This document shows, piece by piece, positions 9,301 to 17,019 of a DNA stretch of 64,000 nt; within the stretch, counting starts at the first letter, position 1, and each line of letters opens with the position of its first letter. The position numbers were made by a program, and so were the translations under genes. Source of the DNA: Promineifilum sp019695075 (lineage in GTDB: Bacteria > Chloroflexota > Anaerolineae > Promineifilales > Promineifilaceae); assembly GCA_026129185.1 (NCBI GenBank), contig JAHCIO010000003.1, positions 1 through 64,000 on the forward strand, written 5' to 3'. The notes below the pieces were generated by a model, which did no database searches, had not been told where the DNA came from, and saw only the letters and a list, made by a program, of their open reading frames with translations.

Positions 9301-9886
9301 GTATCCGGTGCGGCCGGGCACGTTCGTCCGCTTTTGTCGCCGCGCCGCGCAGTTGGGCGACGCGCCCTGCGTCTTCATCATCGACGAGATTAACCGGGGC
9401 AACATCCCGCGCATCTTCGGCGAACTGATGTTGCTGCTGGAATACCGCGACCTGAGAGTGCCTTTGCCATACTCCGGCGCTGACTTCTTCATTCCCAACA
9501 ACGTCCATATCATCGGCACGATGAACACGGCCGACCGCTCCATCGCCCTGGTGGACTTCGCCCTGCGGCGGCGGTTCAGCTTCGTCGAGTTCACCGCCGA
9601 CGTGGCGCTGTTCGCGCGCTGGCTGGCGGCCAACCCCGGCTCGCTGCCCTGGCTGGGCCAGCTGTATCACGCCCTGACCGAGGAAGCCATCCCCGAACCC
9701 GCCTTCCGCATCGGCCCCAGCGCGTTCATGAAGCCCGGGCTGGACGAGGCTGCCGTGGCCCGCGTCTGGCGGCGCGAGGTCATGCCCTACTTGCAGGAGT
9801 ACTACTTCGACCAGCCCCATTCTGCCCAACAATGGGCCTGGGACGGCGAGCGGCTGCGGCAGATTCGGGGGGTGAATGGCGACTGA
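6329..9886 (+). CDS. mcrB: McrB-type AAA+ GTPase with a long multi-domain N-terminus
   Basis: 1185 aa, much longer than E. coli McrB (about 460). From the N-terminus: an unrecognised region with a 24-residue tandem duplication (EALLR(A/T)GDVDGFT at about 55 and 79); a helix-hairpin-helix-like stretch KGIGPAIATPILHVVYPD (about 370-388); a further unknown block; a DUF2461-like block (FGGFTADAFDFMTGL to about 775); then the McrB AAA+ module with GPPGTGKT (about 931), FIIDEINRG (about 1015), GTMNTADRS (about 1062) and RRRFSF. It should be the GTP-driven translocase of a modification-dependent restriction complex, with the N-terminal part recognising DNA. The GTG start has AGGAG 7 nt before it. 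It overlaps mcrC by 11 nt. GC drops to about 50-53% in sampled lines of the N-terminal half, against 72-78% in the AAA+ part. Confidence 0.85.
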   Translation: MTDLSAYVPNLLQLVRVVYPDWDGFAHATFVAEEITYKRAAATFAREQLERGALEALLRAGDVDGFTQRQPALFVRPQEALLRTGDVDGFTGRLKAVANKTNLLYMGTPRTGDLALLHQPDSDRLAICRALFDLLHGSGDAADRLGAFSSFLTANNLPTRWTLPTYYLFLLFPEDEVFVKPGVMAWLSKFTQGAIPYSSEPNAATYAAIRAGFHSLRDALATLPETDPPAVPMTESRDNSLDMIAVQSFVYIAHIGYKRSREMTRTAIDQLRSLYNELNAHADLVQMLEARDRVYARYGQAFAPENLPQLTADDYLSFLRFENNAHWSGIHRYGSRTTSDMDALRRALGVLTDERRPLAERYDEATGGAVKGIGPAIATPILHVVYPDRYGIWNNQSHAGLRAIDALPRFERGWTDGQKYKAINETLVALAEALRIDLWTLDAIWEVLRRRRPLAPPFDSIFIDRAEAEWAFDLFAETATRLGGGPDDPRIAVTLPHDQTMMRLNFGPWLAIDASRRRGMMDLALPIAEAEALGFTEHDGPFRADPEMAVVYIPLESARDMSAELRQVYESGMARFRARFSHWQGTPYILAHRPELLAALFDREKRAQLLENGLPTLPLSDSPSPLPLDTPTIAREFGGFTADAFDFMTGLQQNSTKAWMDANRDRWRESVFEPMRALFTDLGPALKSRFDPYLLPDELEITPTTRKVLAHIRKNWTARPGSEYHPYYWGAFYRRHLTRQTDAQWFITLSAEYVRFGLNFGEEAGQIEAQLRQRILAQPQQFRDLVDALNLVEDFDFVRTVPLDLRYHDQLAPGDDLLEWVAKGSFEILHVVPPEDVIALGPRLAERINATFRRLFPVYLWAVSDDYATAVERYLAAETMIAPVGEDEDEPEPPERPYGRDAFLRDTYLPAGVADELRALLETKRQMIFYGPPGTGKTYVARHLAKLLTGLDEPPPERLTIVQFHPAYAYEEFIEGIRPKAESRDGQQWMEYPVRPGTFVRFCRRAAQLGDAPCVFIIDEINRGNIPRIFGELMLLLEYRDLRVPLPYSGADFFIPNNVHIIGTMNTADRSIALVDFALRRRFSFVEFTADVALFARWLAANPGSLPWLGQLYHALTEEAIPEPAFRIGPSAFMKPGLDEAAVARVWRREVMPYLQEYYFDQPHSAQQWAWDGERLRQIRGVNGD

Positions 9887-11093
9887 GGCGGCCGAGCGCC
9901 CTGTCATCCGGCTGCGCGAGTATCAAACGCTGTTCGGCGTGCCGCTGACGGGCGAGCAGGTCAAGGCGCTGCGCGACGCCTTTCAGGATGAGCGCCTCAA
10001 GCTCGCGCCGTCGTGGTCGGGCAGCGGTTATGACCTGATCGCCGGCGCTTACGTCGGCACGATCGCCCTGCGCGACGCCGCCGGCGGGCTGCTGGACATC
10101 GTCATCGAGCCGAAAGCGCCCGTCGATAACCTGTTCTACATGCTGACCTATGCCCACCGGCTTGTCGAGTTCGGCGCGCACGCTTCGCCGCTGCTGGCCG
10201 GGGCGGACATCTTCGATTCGGTCGTGGACATCTTTGTGCGCCAGGTGGACGACATCGCCCGGCGCGGCATCTACCGCGGCTACATCGACCGGGAGGAGGC
10301 CGCCGCCTTTCTGCGCGGCCGGCTGCTCGTGGCTTCCCAGGTGCGCCGCGGCCCGCTGGCGGTGACGTTCCACCAGCGGACGAATGAGTTCACCGCCGAC
10401 CTGCTGGAGAACCGCATCCTGAGCGCGGCGCTGTGGCGGTTGGCGCAGGCGCGCTTCCGCGATCCCAACCTGGGGCCGCGCGTGCGACGGGCGCTGGCCG
10501 CCTTCGGCGAGGCGTCGCCCGTGGGCATCACCGCGGCCCATTGCGACCGCGTCGTCTACTCGCGCCTGACGGAGCGCTACCGCTCGCCCATCAATCTGGC
10601 GCGGCTGTTCCTGCGCCACCTGTCGCTGGAGGGGCAGGCCGGCGCGACGCCCTTCGCGTCCTTCCTGGTGCCCATGCCGCGCCTGTTCGAGCAGTTCGTC
10701 GCCCGGCTGCTGGCCGAGGAGCTATCGGCCTGGCCCCGGCTGCGACTGGAAGACCAGTGGCAGATCTATCTCGACGAGGAGCGACGGCTGGAGGGGCGGC
10801 CCGACTTGCTGCTCTACCGCGACGGCCGCGCCGCGCTCGTGCTGGACACAAAGTACAAGGTCTACAACGAAAAGCCGACCAACGCCGACATCAACCAGAT
10901 GGTCACCTACTGTCACACGCTGGGCATCGACCGCGGCGTGCTGCTCTACCCCGGCGACACCTTCGGCGACGAGTACCGGCTGAAAGCGGGCGTGACCCTG
11001 GCGATTCGCGGGCTGTCGCTGACCGGCCCCCTGGCCGTGTTCCGCGCGCGCGCCCGTGCCTTTGCGCGCCACCTGGCGGCGAGCTACAGTTAG
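9876..11093 (+). CDS. mcrC: McrC-like endonuclease subunit
   Basis: 405 aa, a usual length for McrC. The N-terminal part (RLREYQTLFGVPLTG, and IEPKAPVDNLFYMLTYA at about 73-89) matches the McrC family, and the C-terminal part carries a PD-(D/E)xK nuclease core with GRPDLLLYRDG (about 307-317) and LVLDTKYK (about 322-329). It should cut DNA when loaded by McrB. The start overlaps the mcrB end by 11 nt, so expression is coupled. No methyltransferase is encoded next to it, as expected for a modification-dependent (type IV) system. Confidence 0.88.
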   Translation: MATEAAERPVIRLREYQTLFGVPLTGEQVKALRDAFQDERLKLAPSWSGSGYDLIAGAYVGTIALRDAAGGLLDIVIEPKAPVDNLFYMLTYAHRLVEFGAHASPLLAGADIFDSVVDIFVRQVDDIARRGIYRGYIDREEAAAFLRGRLLVASQVRRGPLAVTFHQRTNEFTADLLENRILSAALWRLAQARFRDPNLGPRVRRALAAFGEASPVGITAAHCDRVVYSRLTERYRSPINLARLFLRHLSLEGQAGATPFASFLVPMPRLFEQFVARLLAEELSAWPRLRLEDQWQIYLDEERRLEGRPDLLLYRDGRAALVLDTKYKVYNEKPTNADINQMVTYCHTLGIDRGVLLYPGDTFGDEYRLKAGVTLAIRGLSLTGPLAVFRARARAFARHLAASYS

Positions 11094-11126
11094 GGCGTGG
11101 CGGCCAGCCGGCCGCACTCGCCAAGC

Positions 11127-13100
11127 ATGACCGACTCGCGCGTTCGCTCCTACTGGCTCGAATGGCTGATCCTCCTGGCCGTGGTCTACCTGTATAGCCA
11201 CGCCGCCACGCTCGACTTCGACCCCCACCAACTTCAGCAGACCGGCGAACAGAACGAGAGCGCCACGCTGCCCATCCTGGCCGAGTTGGCCTTCCGTCAG
11301 GGTGAAATCCCTCTCTGGAACCCCTACATGCTGACCGGCTTCCCCCTCGCCGGCGATCCCGTCAGCCACTTCTGGAACCCGGTGGCGACGTTGCCGGTGC
11401 TGCTGTGGGGCGGCATCAACGGCATGAAGGTGTCGCTGTTCCTATCGCTGCTGGTGGCCGCCTTTGGGCAGTGGGTTCTGGCCCACGTCTTCGGCCTGCG
11501 CGGCGTCTTCCGGCTGTGGGTGGGGCTGCTGTTCGTTTTGTCGGGCGGGCTGGCCATGTTGTCGTGGTTGGGCTGGTATGAGCTGCTGGTCGGCGCGGCC
11601 TGGTTCCCGTGGTGCTTCGCCCTGCTCTGGCGGGCGCTGGGGCGGGGCGGCCGTCCGGCGCTGGTGCTGGCCGCCGGGGCCATCGCCATGGTCATCACCA
11701 CCGGCGGCGGCTACTACCCGCTCTACCTGGGCGTCTGCCTGGCCGTGTTGACGGGCATGGCCCTCGTCTGGAGCCGGTTGGGGGAGCATGGGCGGGTGCT
11801 GCGCCGGGCGGCGGCCGTGGCCGTGCTGGCCACCGGGCTGTCGGCCGTCTACTGGCTGCCGCTGGTCGATGGCCTGCGCTACACCGTCCGCGACGCCCCG
11901 CCCGACGGCATGCAGGTCGGCTCGCAGTCGATCCCCTACGCCCTGTTCAATTTCGTCGTCTCCGACCCGACCTGGTTCCGGGCCGAAGTGCTCAACAAGG
12001 GCAGCAGCGGTGGCTGGCTCTACGTCGGCCTGCTGCCCATCGTCGCGCTGGGGCTGCTGCCGTGGGTCTACGCCCGCTTCCGCGGCCGGCGGCGCGGCCT
12101 GCTGACGCTGCTGGCGTTGCTGCTGACGTTGCTGCTCTGGAACGCCAATCGCCACGCGCCGGTGCGCATTCTCTATGACCTGCTGCCGTTCCTCTACACC
12201 TTCCGCTTTCCGGGGCGGCTGCTCATCATCGCCACCGTGCCGCTGCTGGCGCTGGCGGGCATCGGCCTGCAAACGCTGTTGGTGGGGGCGCGGCGGCGTC
12301 TGCCCGCCGCCGGCGTGCCGAGCGACGGCATGACGCCGCGCTGGCTGCTGGGCGCGGCGGCGGCGCTGCTGTTGCTGCTGTCGGCCGCCAACGTTTTTCA
12401 CGTCAACCAGCCCTTCATGACCGCGCCCCACCCCCGCAACCAGGTCGCCCGCGCGGCGCTGACCTGGTTGCGCGAGGCCGACCCGGGACTGTACTACATC
12501 AACATCGGCGGCGACATCATCTACTGGGATTGGATGGCCTACGCCTATGAGCTGGAACTGCCGGTGCTGAACTTCCGTTACAACCGTGGCGTGGCCGGCA
12601 TGGACGCGCAGTACGGCCCCCTGTCGCCGTTCAACGCCCAGCCCAAGTACACCCTCGTCGTGGCCTCGGAGCCGCCGCCGCCGGGGGCAACGCAGGTGAA
12701 CCTGTTCGCGGAGGTGGCTGTCTGGCGGCGCGACGACGTGCTACCCTATGCCTTCGCCGCCCGGCCAGACGCGCCCATCGCCGCCGACACGGTGCGCGCC
12801 GTGGATGCGCAACTGGACGGGCCGAACCGGGTCGTCGTGCGGGCCGCGGCCGAGGCGGGCGAGACGCAACTGGTCGTCCTCGTCAGCGACTACCCCGGCT
12901 GGCGGCTGACGGTCGATGGCGCGCCGGCCGAGTTGCAGCCGCTCAACGGCTATCTGGGCGCGGCGCTGCGGCCGGGCGAGCACTCTTACGTCTTCGCCTT
13001 CCGGCCGCCCCTCCACGCGGTTGCCCTGATCGTCAGCGGCCTGTCGCTTCTGGTCTGCCTCGTCCTACTGGCGCCGGCTCTCCGGCGACCGGAAGCCTGA
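11127..13100 (+). CDS. YfhO-family polytopic membrane protein
   Basis: 657 aa from the ATG at 11127; a GTG at 11097 would add ten residues. About twelve hydrophobic segments are followed by a beta-rich C-terminal domain containing SDYPGWRLTVDG and LNGYLGAALRPGEH, the typical end of YfhO-family proteins, then a last membrane helix. YfhO proteins are GT-C-like and linked to glycosylation of cell-wall polymers; the substrate here is unknown. It starts 33 nt after mcrC on the same strand, so McrBC lies between genes of a membrane-glycosyltransferase type. Confidence 0.75.
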   Translation: MTDSRVRSYWLEWLILLAVVYLYSHAATLDFDPHQLQQTGEQNESATLPILAELAFRQGEIPLWNPYMLTGFPLAGDPVSHFWNPVATLPVLLWGGINGMKVSLFLSLLVAAFGQWVLAHVFGLRGVFRLWVGLLFVLSGGLAMLSWLGWYELLVGAAWFPWCFALLWRALGRGGRPALVLAAGAIAMVITTGGGYYPLYLGVCLAVLTGMALVWSRLGEHGRVLRRAAAVAVLATGLSAVYWLPLVDGLRYTVRDAPPDGMQVGSQSIPYALFNFVVSDPTWFRAEVLNKGSSGGWLYVGLLPIVALGLLPWVYARFRGRRRGLLTLLALLLTLLLWNANRHAPVRILYDLLPFLYTFRFPGRLLIIATVPLLALAGIGLQTLLVGARRRLPAAGVPSDGMTPRWLLGAAAALLLLLSAANVFHVNQPFMTAPHPRNQVARAALTWLREADPGLYYINIGGDIIYWDWMAYAYELELPVLNFRYNRGVAGMDAQYGPLSPFNAQPKYTLVVASEPPPPGATQVNLFAEVAVWRRDDVLPYAFAARPDAPIAADTVRAVDAQLDGPNRVVVRAAAEAGETQLVVLVSDYPGWRLTVDGAPAELQPLNGYLGAALRPGEHSYVFAFRPPLHAVALIVSGLSLLVCLVLLAPALRRPEA

Positions 13101-13117
13101 TCAAAATTCGGGATGGC

Positions 13118-13714
13118 TTATTTTTGTTGCGTAGGCCTTCGCTGATTGACGCGCACGTTCTCCTGCGCCAGCCGGGCCGTCTCGGCGACTCGTTTGGCGC
13201 GGGTTTCCGGCCGCTTGGCCGTGGCGATCCAGGCCAGAGCCATGCGCCGCGCCGACGGGGGGAAGGCGTCGAAGTGGGCGCGGGCGTCGGGGTACTTGTC
13301 GAATTCGGCGGCCAGGTCGTCGGGCACTTCCAGCCGCTCCACGCTGTCGAGCAGCGTCCACGAGCCGTCGGCCTGGGCCGCCTCGATCTTGGACAGGCCG
13401 GCGGGGGTCATGCGGCCGTCGGCGATGAGACGTTCGATGCGGGCCTTGTTGGTTCTGGCCCAACCCGAACCCGGCCGGCGCGGCGCGAACCAGAGCATCG
13501 TGCGCTCGTCGTCGAGCTTGTTGGCCTGGCCGTCGATCCAGCCGAAGCACAGCGCCTCCTCGACGGCCTGCTCGTAGCTGAACGGCGTCTTGCCGGTAGC
13601 GGGGCGGTAGGTGATGAGCCAGACGCCCTCGGGGCGGGCGTGGTTGTCCGCCAGCCAGGCGCGCCAGTCGGCCAGGGTGGCGGGTTGGAGGGAGTTAGTG
13701 GGTAGGTTGGTCAT
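13118..13714 (-). CDS. YdeI/OmdA-like bacteriocin-protection family protein
   Basis: 198 aa. LADNHARPEGVWLITY, ALCFGWIDGQANKLDDER and FAPRRPGSGWARTNKARIE match the YdeI/OmpD-associated (OmdA, DUF1905-linked) family, and the length is normal for it. The biochemical role of the family is unclear. It is convergent with the YfhO-like gene (17-nt gap), and its ATG overlaps the stop of a phage-derived gene fragment (13714-13716), probably a chance junction left by a deletion. Confidence 0.8.
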   Translation of the reverse strand: MTNLPTNSLQPATLADWRAWLADNHARPEGVWLITYRPATGKTPFSYEQAVEEALCFGWIDGQANKLDDERTMLWFAPRRPGSGWARTNKARIERLIADGRMTPAGLSKIEAAQADGSWTLLDSVERLEVPDDLAAEFDKYPDARAHFDAFPPSARRMALAWIATAKRPETRAKRVAETARLAQENVRVNQRRPTQQK

Positions 13715-14070
13715 CAGATACCTTGCTTAAACGCCGCCTGCTTCTCCGCACTCTGCACATACGGCCCGTAGCTCGCATTGTTCCCCACGCGCCCCGTCCG
13801 TCCGTCCGCGCTCACCTCATGCGTCCACCGCCGGCCCAGCGTCTCACTCGTCGGCCACCCCCGCCCCGTCCTTGACCGCGTGCCGAAGCCCCGCTCATAC
13901 CAGGAGTAGCCGTTCGCCGGGCTGTTCGCGGTTGACGACGCCGGATACTCCGCAATCACCCGATGCAAATGCGCCGTCGCCTTCGTCATCGGCCGACGCA
14001 ATGCCCCCGCCTTGCCGACCGCCTCCAGCTTCCCGATGGCATCATCTAATCCGCGCACCTGGACAGCCAT
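13714..14070 (-). pseudogene. Phage virion-morphogenesis protein, probably truncated
   Basis: 118 aa from ATG at 14070. The sequence (GLDDAIGKLEAVGKAG, WYERGFGTRS, NNASYGPYVQSAEKQAAF) resembles the small tail/virion-morphogenesis proteins of Mu-like and HK97-like phages, which continue further after the PYVQ motif. Here it stops at the junction with the YdeI-like gene. Together with the next two reading frames it forms a decayed head-tail morphogenesis fragment on the minus strand. Confidence 0.6.
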
Positions 14071-14074
14071 AAGA

Positions 14075-14296
14075 TTACCCTTCTTCCGCGCGCTCGCGTG
14101 CCAGCCTGGCCTTCGCCTCCTCCACCGAAACGACATCGAACAAAGGCTCACCCCGCGCCGCCAGCACCTTGTTCGCGGCCACAACAGCATCATGCGCCAT
14201 CCGTGCGAAAACGTCGTCGCGCTCCTCCTCGCTCAGCTTCGCCAACTCGTCAGCACTGGCGACAAAGACTTCACGGTTGATTTGCTTTGCTGTCAT
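14075..14296 (-). CDS. Small hypothetical protein of the prophage remnant
   Basis: 73 aa, acidic and helical (SADELAKLSEEERDDVFARM). Its ATG overlaps the stop of the upstream head-protein remnant (14293-14296), and it ends 4 nt before the start of the next phage gene. No function recognised. Its compact spacing is typical of phage structural operons. Confidence 0.5.
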   Translation of the reverse strand: MTAKQINREVFVASADELAKLSEEERDDVFARMAHDAVVAANKVLAARGEPLFDVVSVEEAKARLARERAEEG

Positions 14297-14933
14297 TTCA
14301 ACACTCCCAACGCCCTGAGCAGCGTCTCCTCATCCGCTTCCGGCATCCGCTCGACCAGCGCCAACGCCTCGGCTGTGTCAATCTGTGTTCCCGATCCCAA
14401 ATCGTAGAACGCCAACTGATCTGCTTCCCTCGCCCGCCTAATTGTATCCCGGATGGCGCTTCTCGGCTGGACGACAGACACGTCCAGGTAGTACTGCCTA
14501 TCGTCAGGATTAAACCACAGCCCAAAGTGATTACCGCTCTTGGCCCCCTGGCGCGTCCTCAGCAAGTCACCCTGCTCGCGCCAGTAACGCCTAAACTCGC
14601 TCGCCAACTCGGCATTATCACGAACCGCGACAACCCTTTCCGTATCCTTCCGCGGCGCGAACACCAACCCCTCTCGCGCCACATCCCCCGTGTAAGCATT
14701 GTACGTAATCCCGATCCCCCTCTCCGGGTTCGCCAACGCCGCCCCCAACACCTCGGCCGCGTTTTTGACCGGAGCCGGGACACACCAACATCGGCAATTC
14801 GGATGACTTGGCGGCCCGTCAATCCCCTCCCCAAACGGCTCATCCAGCCCCACAACCCGCCCGCCAGCGGCCCACACACCGGACACACCAACGGCAGCCT
14901 ACCCCGGTGCCGCGCGGCAGTTAGAGCTTCATG
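14293..14933 (-). pseudogene. SPP1 gp7/Mu F-like minor head protein, 5' truncated and frameshifted
   Basis: The long frame from 14886 contains GPPSHPNCRCWCVP, the Cys-rich end of the SPP1 gp7/Mu F minor head domain. The matching upstream half, ALTAARHRGRLPLVCPVC and GPLAGG, is in a different frame (about 14860-14933). Joining the two at the G/C-rich run near 14855-14865 restores CPVCGPLAGG-RVVGLDE. So a single-base indel breaks the gene. The N-terminal bulk of the protein is absent, and the sequence runs directly into the end of the membrane-protein gene at 14967. About 140 residues after the motif look intact but unassigned. Confidence 0.7.
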
Positions 14934-14966
14934 TGGCAGCCTGCCTGGCCAGCGCCGACGGAGATA

Positions 14967-15800
14967 TTACCTGACCACCCCCGACTGTGTGCCCGGCCGC
15001 CGTGCCTCCTGCCGCCAGAAGAAGAACGCGAACCCCAGCGTGAAGAGCACGGCGATGCCGGCATAGCCCTTCGTCGGCGCGCTGCCGAAGTCGAACTCCG
15101 CGCGGAAGAAGAGCAGCGTCAGGCAGACGGCCGCGCCGAAGACGATGGCCAGCGCGCCGGCCGTGCGCACCTCGTCCCAGTCGTGGGCGAAGGCGATTGT
15201 CCCCGCCCACACGGCCCAGCCGGTGAACCAGGCGGCGATGATGCGCGCGTCGAAGCCGTTCAGGTCCCAGGGCCAGCGCAGCGTCAGCCATTCCGGGTTG
15301 ATGATCAGCAGCCCGCCCATGAGCATCATCACGCCGACGAAGAGGATGATGAAGCGCCGGAACCAGGGCAGGATGGGGCCGCCGCTGGTCAGGTGCGCCC
15401 GGCGGGCTTCGTCAGTCCAGGGGACGCTGAAGATCATCGTGATAGGTTCGAAGGTGTAGAAGATGATCCACAGGTGGGCCAACAGAAAGCGCCAGTTCAT
15501 CTCGTCGGCGTGCCACAGCGTCGCCAGCAGCAGCGTGCCCGTGAAGGCCAGATTGCCCCAGAACGTCCAACGAATGTGTAGCCAGTTGCGAGCGAAGAGG
15601 AATTGCAGGAAGAAGAACGTGCGGAAGACGTAGCCCGCGCCGATGAAGGCCTGCGCCAGCCGCGGCTCGACGACCCAGGCGAAATGGCTGGGGATGAACT
15701 GCGGGAAGAAGAACATCCACACGGCGAAGACGGCCGCCAGCAGCACGCCGGCCACGGCCCACGGCCGCAACGCGCGGGGCACGGGAACAAATGGAGTCAT
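14967..15800 (-). CDS. Polytopic membrane protein of unknown function
   Basis: 277 aa with about eight hydrophobic segments, aromatic-rich (FAVWMFFFPQFIPSHFAW). AAGGAGG lies 13 nt before the ATG, so the start is well supported. Third gene of a minus-strand set after the MBL-fold and cupredoxin genes, from which it is separated by a long palindromic element. No catalytic motif recognised; a role with the upstream redox-type protein is possible but unproven. Confidence 0.6.
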   Translation of the reverse strand: MTPFVPVPRALRPWAVAGVLLAAVFAVWMFFFPQFIPSHFAWVVEPRLAQAFIGAGYVFRTFFFLQFLFARNWLHIRWTFWGNLAFTGTLLLATLWHADEMNWRFLLAHLWIIFYTFEPITMIFSVPWTDEARRAHLTSGGPILPWFRRFIILFVGVMMLMGGLLIINPEWLTLRWPWDLNGFDARIIAAWFTGWAVWAGTIAFAHDWDEVRTAGALAIVFGAAVCLTLLFFRAEFDFGSAPTKGYAGIAVLFTLGFAFFFWRQEARRPGTQSGVVR

Positions 15801-15822
15801 ACGATGTCGTCCTCCTTAGCTT

Positions 15823-15921
15823 AAGAACCTCACGCAAAGCCGCAAAGGGGGCAAAGGACGCAAAAAAAGACTATCTTCTTTGCGTCCTTTGCTTCTCTGC
15901 GCCTTTGCGTGAGGTATTCTT
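15823..15921 (-). repeat. Long palindromic element, copy 3 (intergenic)
   Basis: The left arm begins AAGAACCTCACGCAAAG and the right arm ends CTTTGCGTGAGGTATTCTT, with imperfect pairing inward through GGACGCAAA and TTTGCGTCC. It lies between the cupredoxin gene (stop at 15934) and the membrane-protein gene (start at 15800), so a transcript of both would carry a strong hairpin. Confidence 0.9.
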
Positions 15922-15933
15922 CGTGTAAGCGCA

Positions 15934-16992
15934 TCAGGCGCTCAGCAGCGCCACCGCGCCGCCCTTCGTCGTCACCAGCGAACCCATGACCATCTGCCCG
16001 CCGGCCCGGCCGATGATCGGCCATTCGCCCGGCCCGCCGCCATCTTCGGCCGAGCCGGAGAGGATGGCCAGCGTCGCCCCGCCGCCGGGCGGCAGTAGTT
16101 CGACATCGGTATAGTTCGCCCCGTGTTCCCAACGGTGGCCGGGCAGACTGACGGCCAGCGGCTGGTCGGTGACGTTGAGGCAGCGCAGGGTCAGGCGCGT
16201 GCCCTCGCCGGCCACCAGCGCCGGGGTGTTGCCCAGGCCGGCGCGGCCGTTCAGGCACAGCCCCACGCCCGGCAGTTCGTGGAAAACCAGCAGGTAGTCG
16301 GCGCGTTTGGGTGGCGCGGGCACGGCGGCGAAGTGGGTGCTGCTGTCGCCGGCGCGGCGCAGCGGCCCGGCGGGGGCGTCCGCTGCCTGCTCGCCGGGGG
16401 CCATGATGACCAGCGCGCCGAACGCGCCTGCGGCCGTGGCCGGCGCGCCGTGCGGCCCGCCGTCGTGATAGAGCCACACACCCGCGGCCGAGCGTTGCGG
16501 GCAACTCCAGCGGTAGGTGAAGCTCTCGCCGGGCATGACCCGGTCGCCGCGGCGGCCGCCCTGGGCCGGGTCGGGCGGGGCCAGGGGGAACACGCCGCCC
16601 GCCGTCTGGGCGCGCTGAACGCCGTGGGCGTGCAGGCTGTGGACGCGCTCGGCCGGGGGCAGGCCGCGGCGCTGGTCGCCGTTGCGGAAGTGGACGATGA
16701 TCTCGTCGGCCACCTTGGCCGTCAGCGTCGCGCCGGGGAGTGTGCCGCCGGTCGTGGCCGGGTCGGGTTCGGTCAGGTCCCAGGGGTTCAGCGGCCGGTC
16801 GTCGGGCGCGGCCCAGTTGGCGCTATAGCGGCGAATGACGAAGATGTCTTGGCCTGTGGGGCGGTAGGGTGGCGCTGTCTTCGACGGCGGGTCGGCGCTG
16901 AGGCGGTCGCGGCCCCACGGGGCCACGTCCCACGGGGCCACGTCCCAGGGCCGGGTTTCCAGTTGCAGCCAGTACTCCTTGATGCGCGCCAT
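15934..16992 (-). CDS. Multicopper-oxidase-like cupredoxin protein
   Basis: 352 aa. HSLHAHGV (about 119-126) and VWLYHDG (about 172-178) are the copper-ligand motifs of a multicopper oxidase N-terminal cupredoxin domain, and a second domain follows with LPGHRWEHG. No signal peptide is visible and the canonical C-terminal HCHxxxH motif is not seen, so it may be a two-domain cupredoxin rather than an active laccase. AGGAGGG sits 4 nt before the ATG. Near the N-terminus a 15-bp unit is tandemly duplicated (16914-16943), giving WDVAPWDVAPW. It lies 27 nt downstream of the MBL-fold gene and is probably co-transcribed. Confidence 0.65.
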   Translation of the reverse strand: MARIKEYWLQLETRPWDVAPWDVAPWGRDRLSADPPSKTAPPYRPTGQDIFVIRRYSANWAAPDDRPLNPWDLTEPDPATTGGTLPGATLTAKVADEIIVHFRNGDQRRGLPPAERVHSLHAHGVQRAQTAGGVFPLAPPDPAQGGRRGDRVMPGESFTYRWSCPQRSAAGVWLYHDGGPHGAPATAAGAFGALVIMAPGEQAADAPAGPLRRAGDSSTHFAAVPAPPKRADYLLVFHELPGVGLCLNGRAGLGNTPALVAGEGTRLTLRCLNVTDQPLAVSLPGHRWEHGANYTDVELLPPGGGATLAILSGSAEDGGGPGEWPIIGRAGGQMVMGSLVTTKGGAVALLSA

Positions 16993-17019
16993 TGTGCCCT
17001 CCTGTTGCTTCTCGTCACG

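Noticed and set aside
8759..9907. 382-aa minus-strand frame opposite the mcrB AAA+ domain
   Set aside because: The plus strand carries Walker A, Walker B and the GTMNTADRS motif there; the antisense product is low-complexity.
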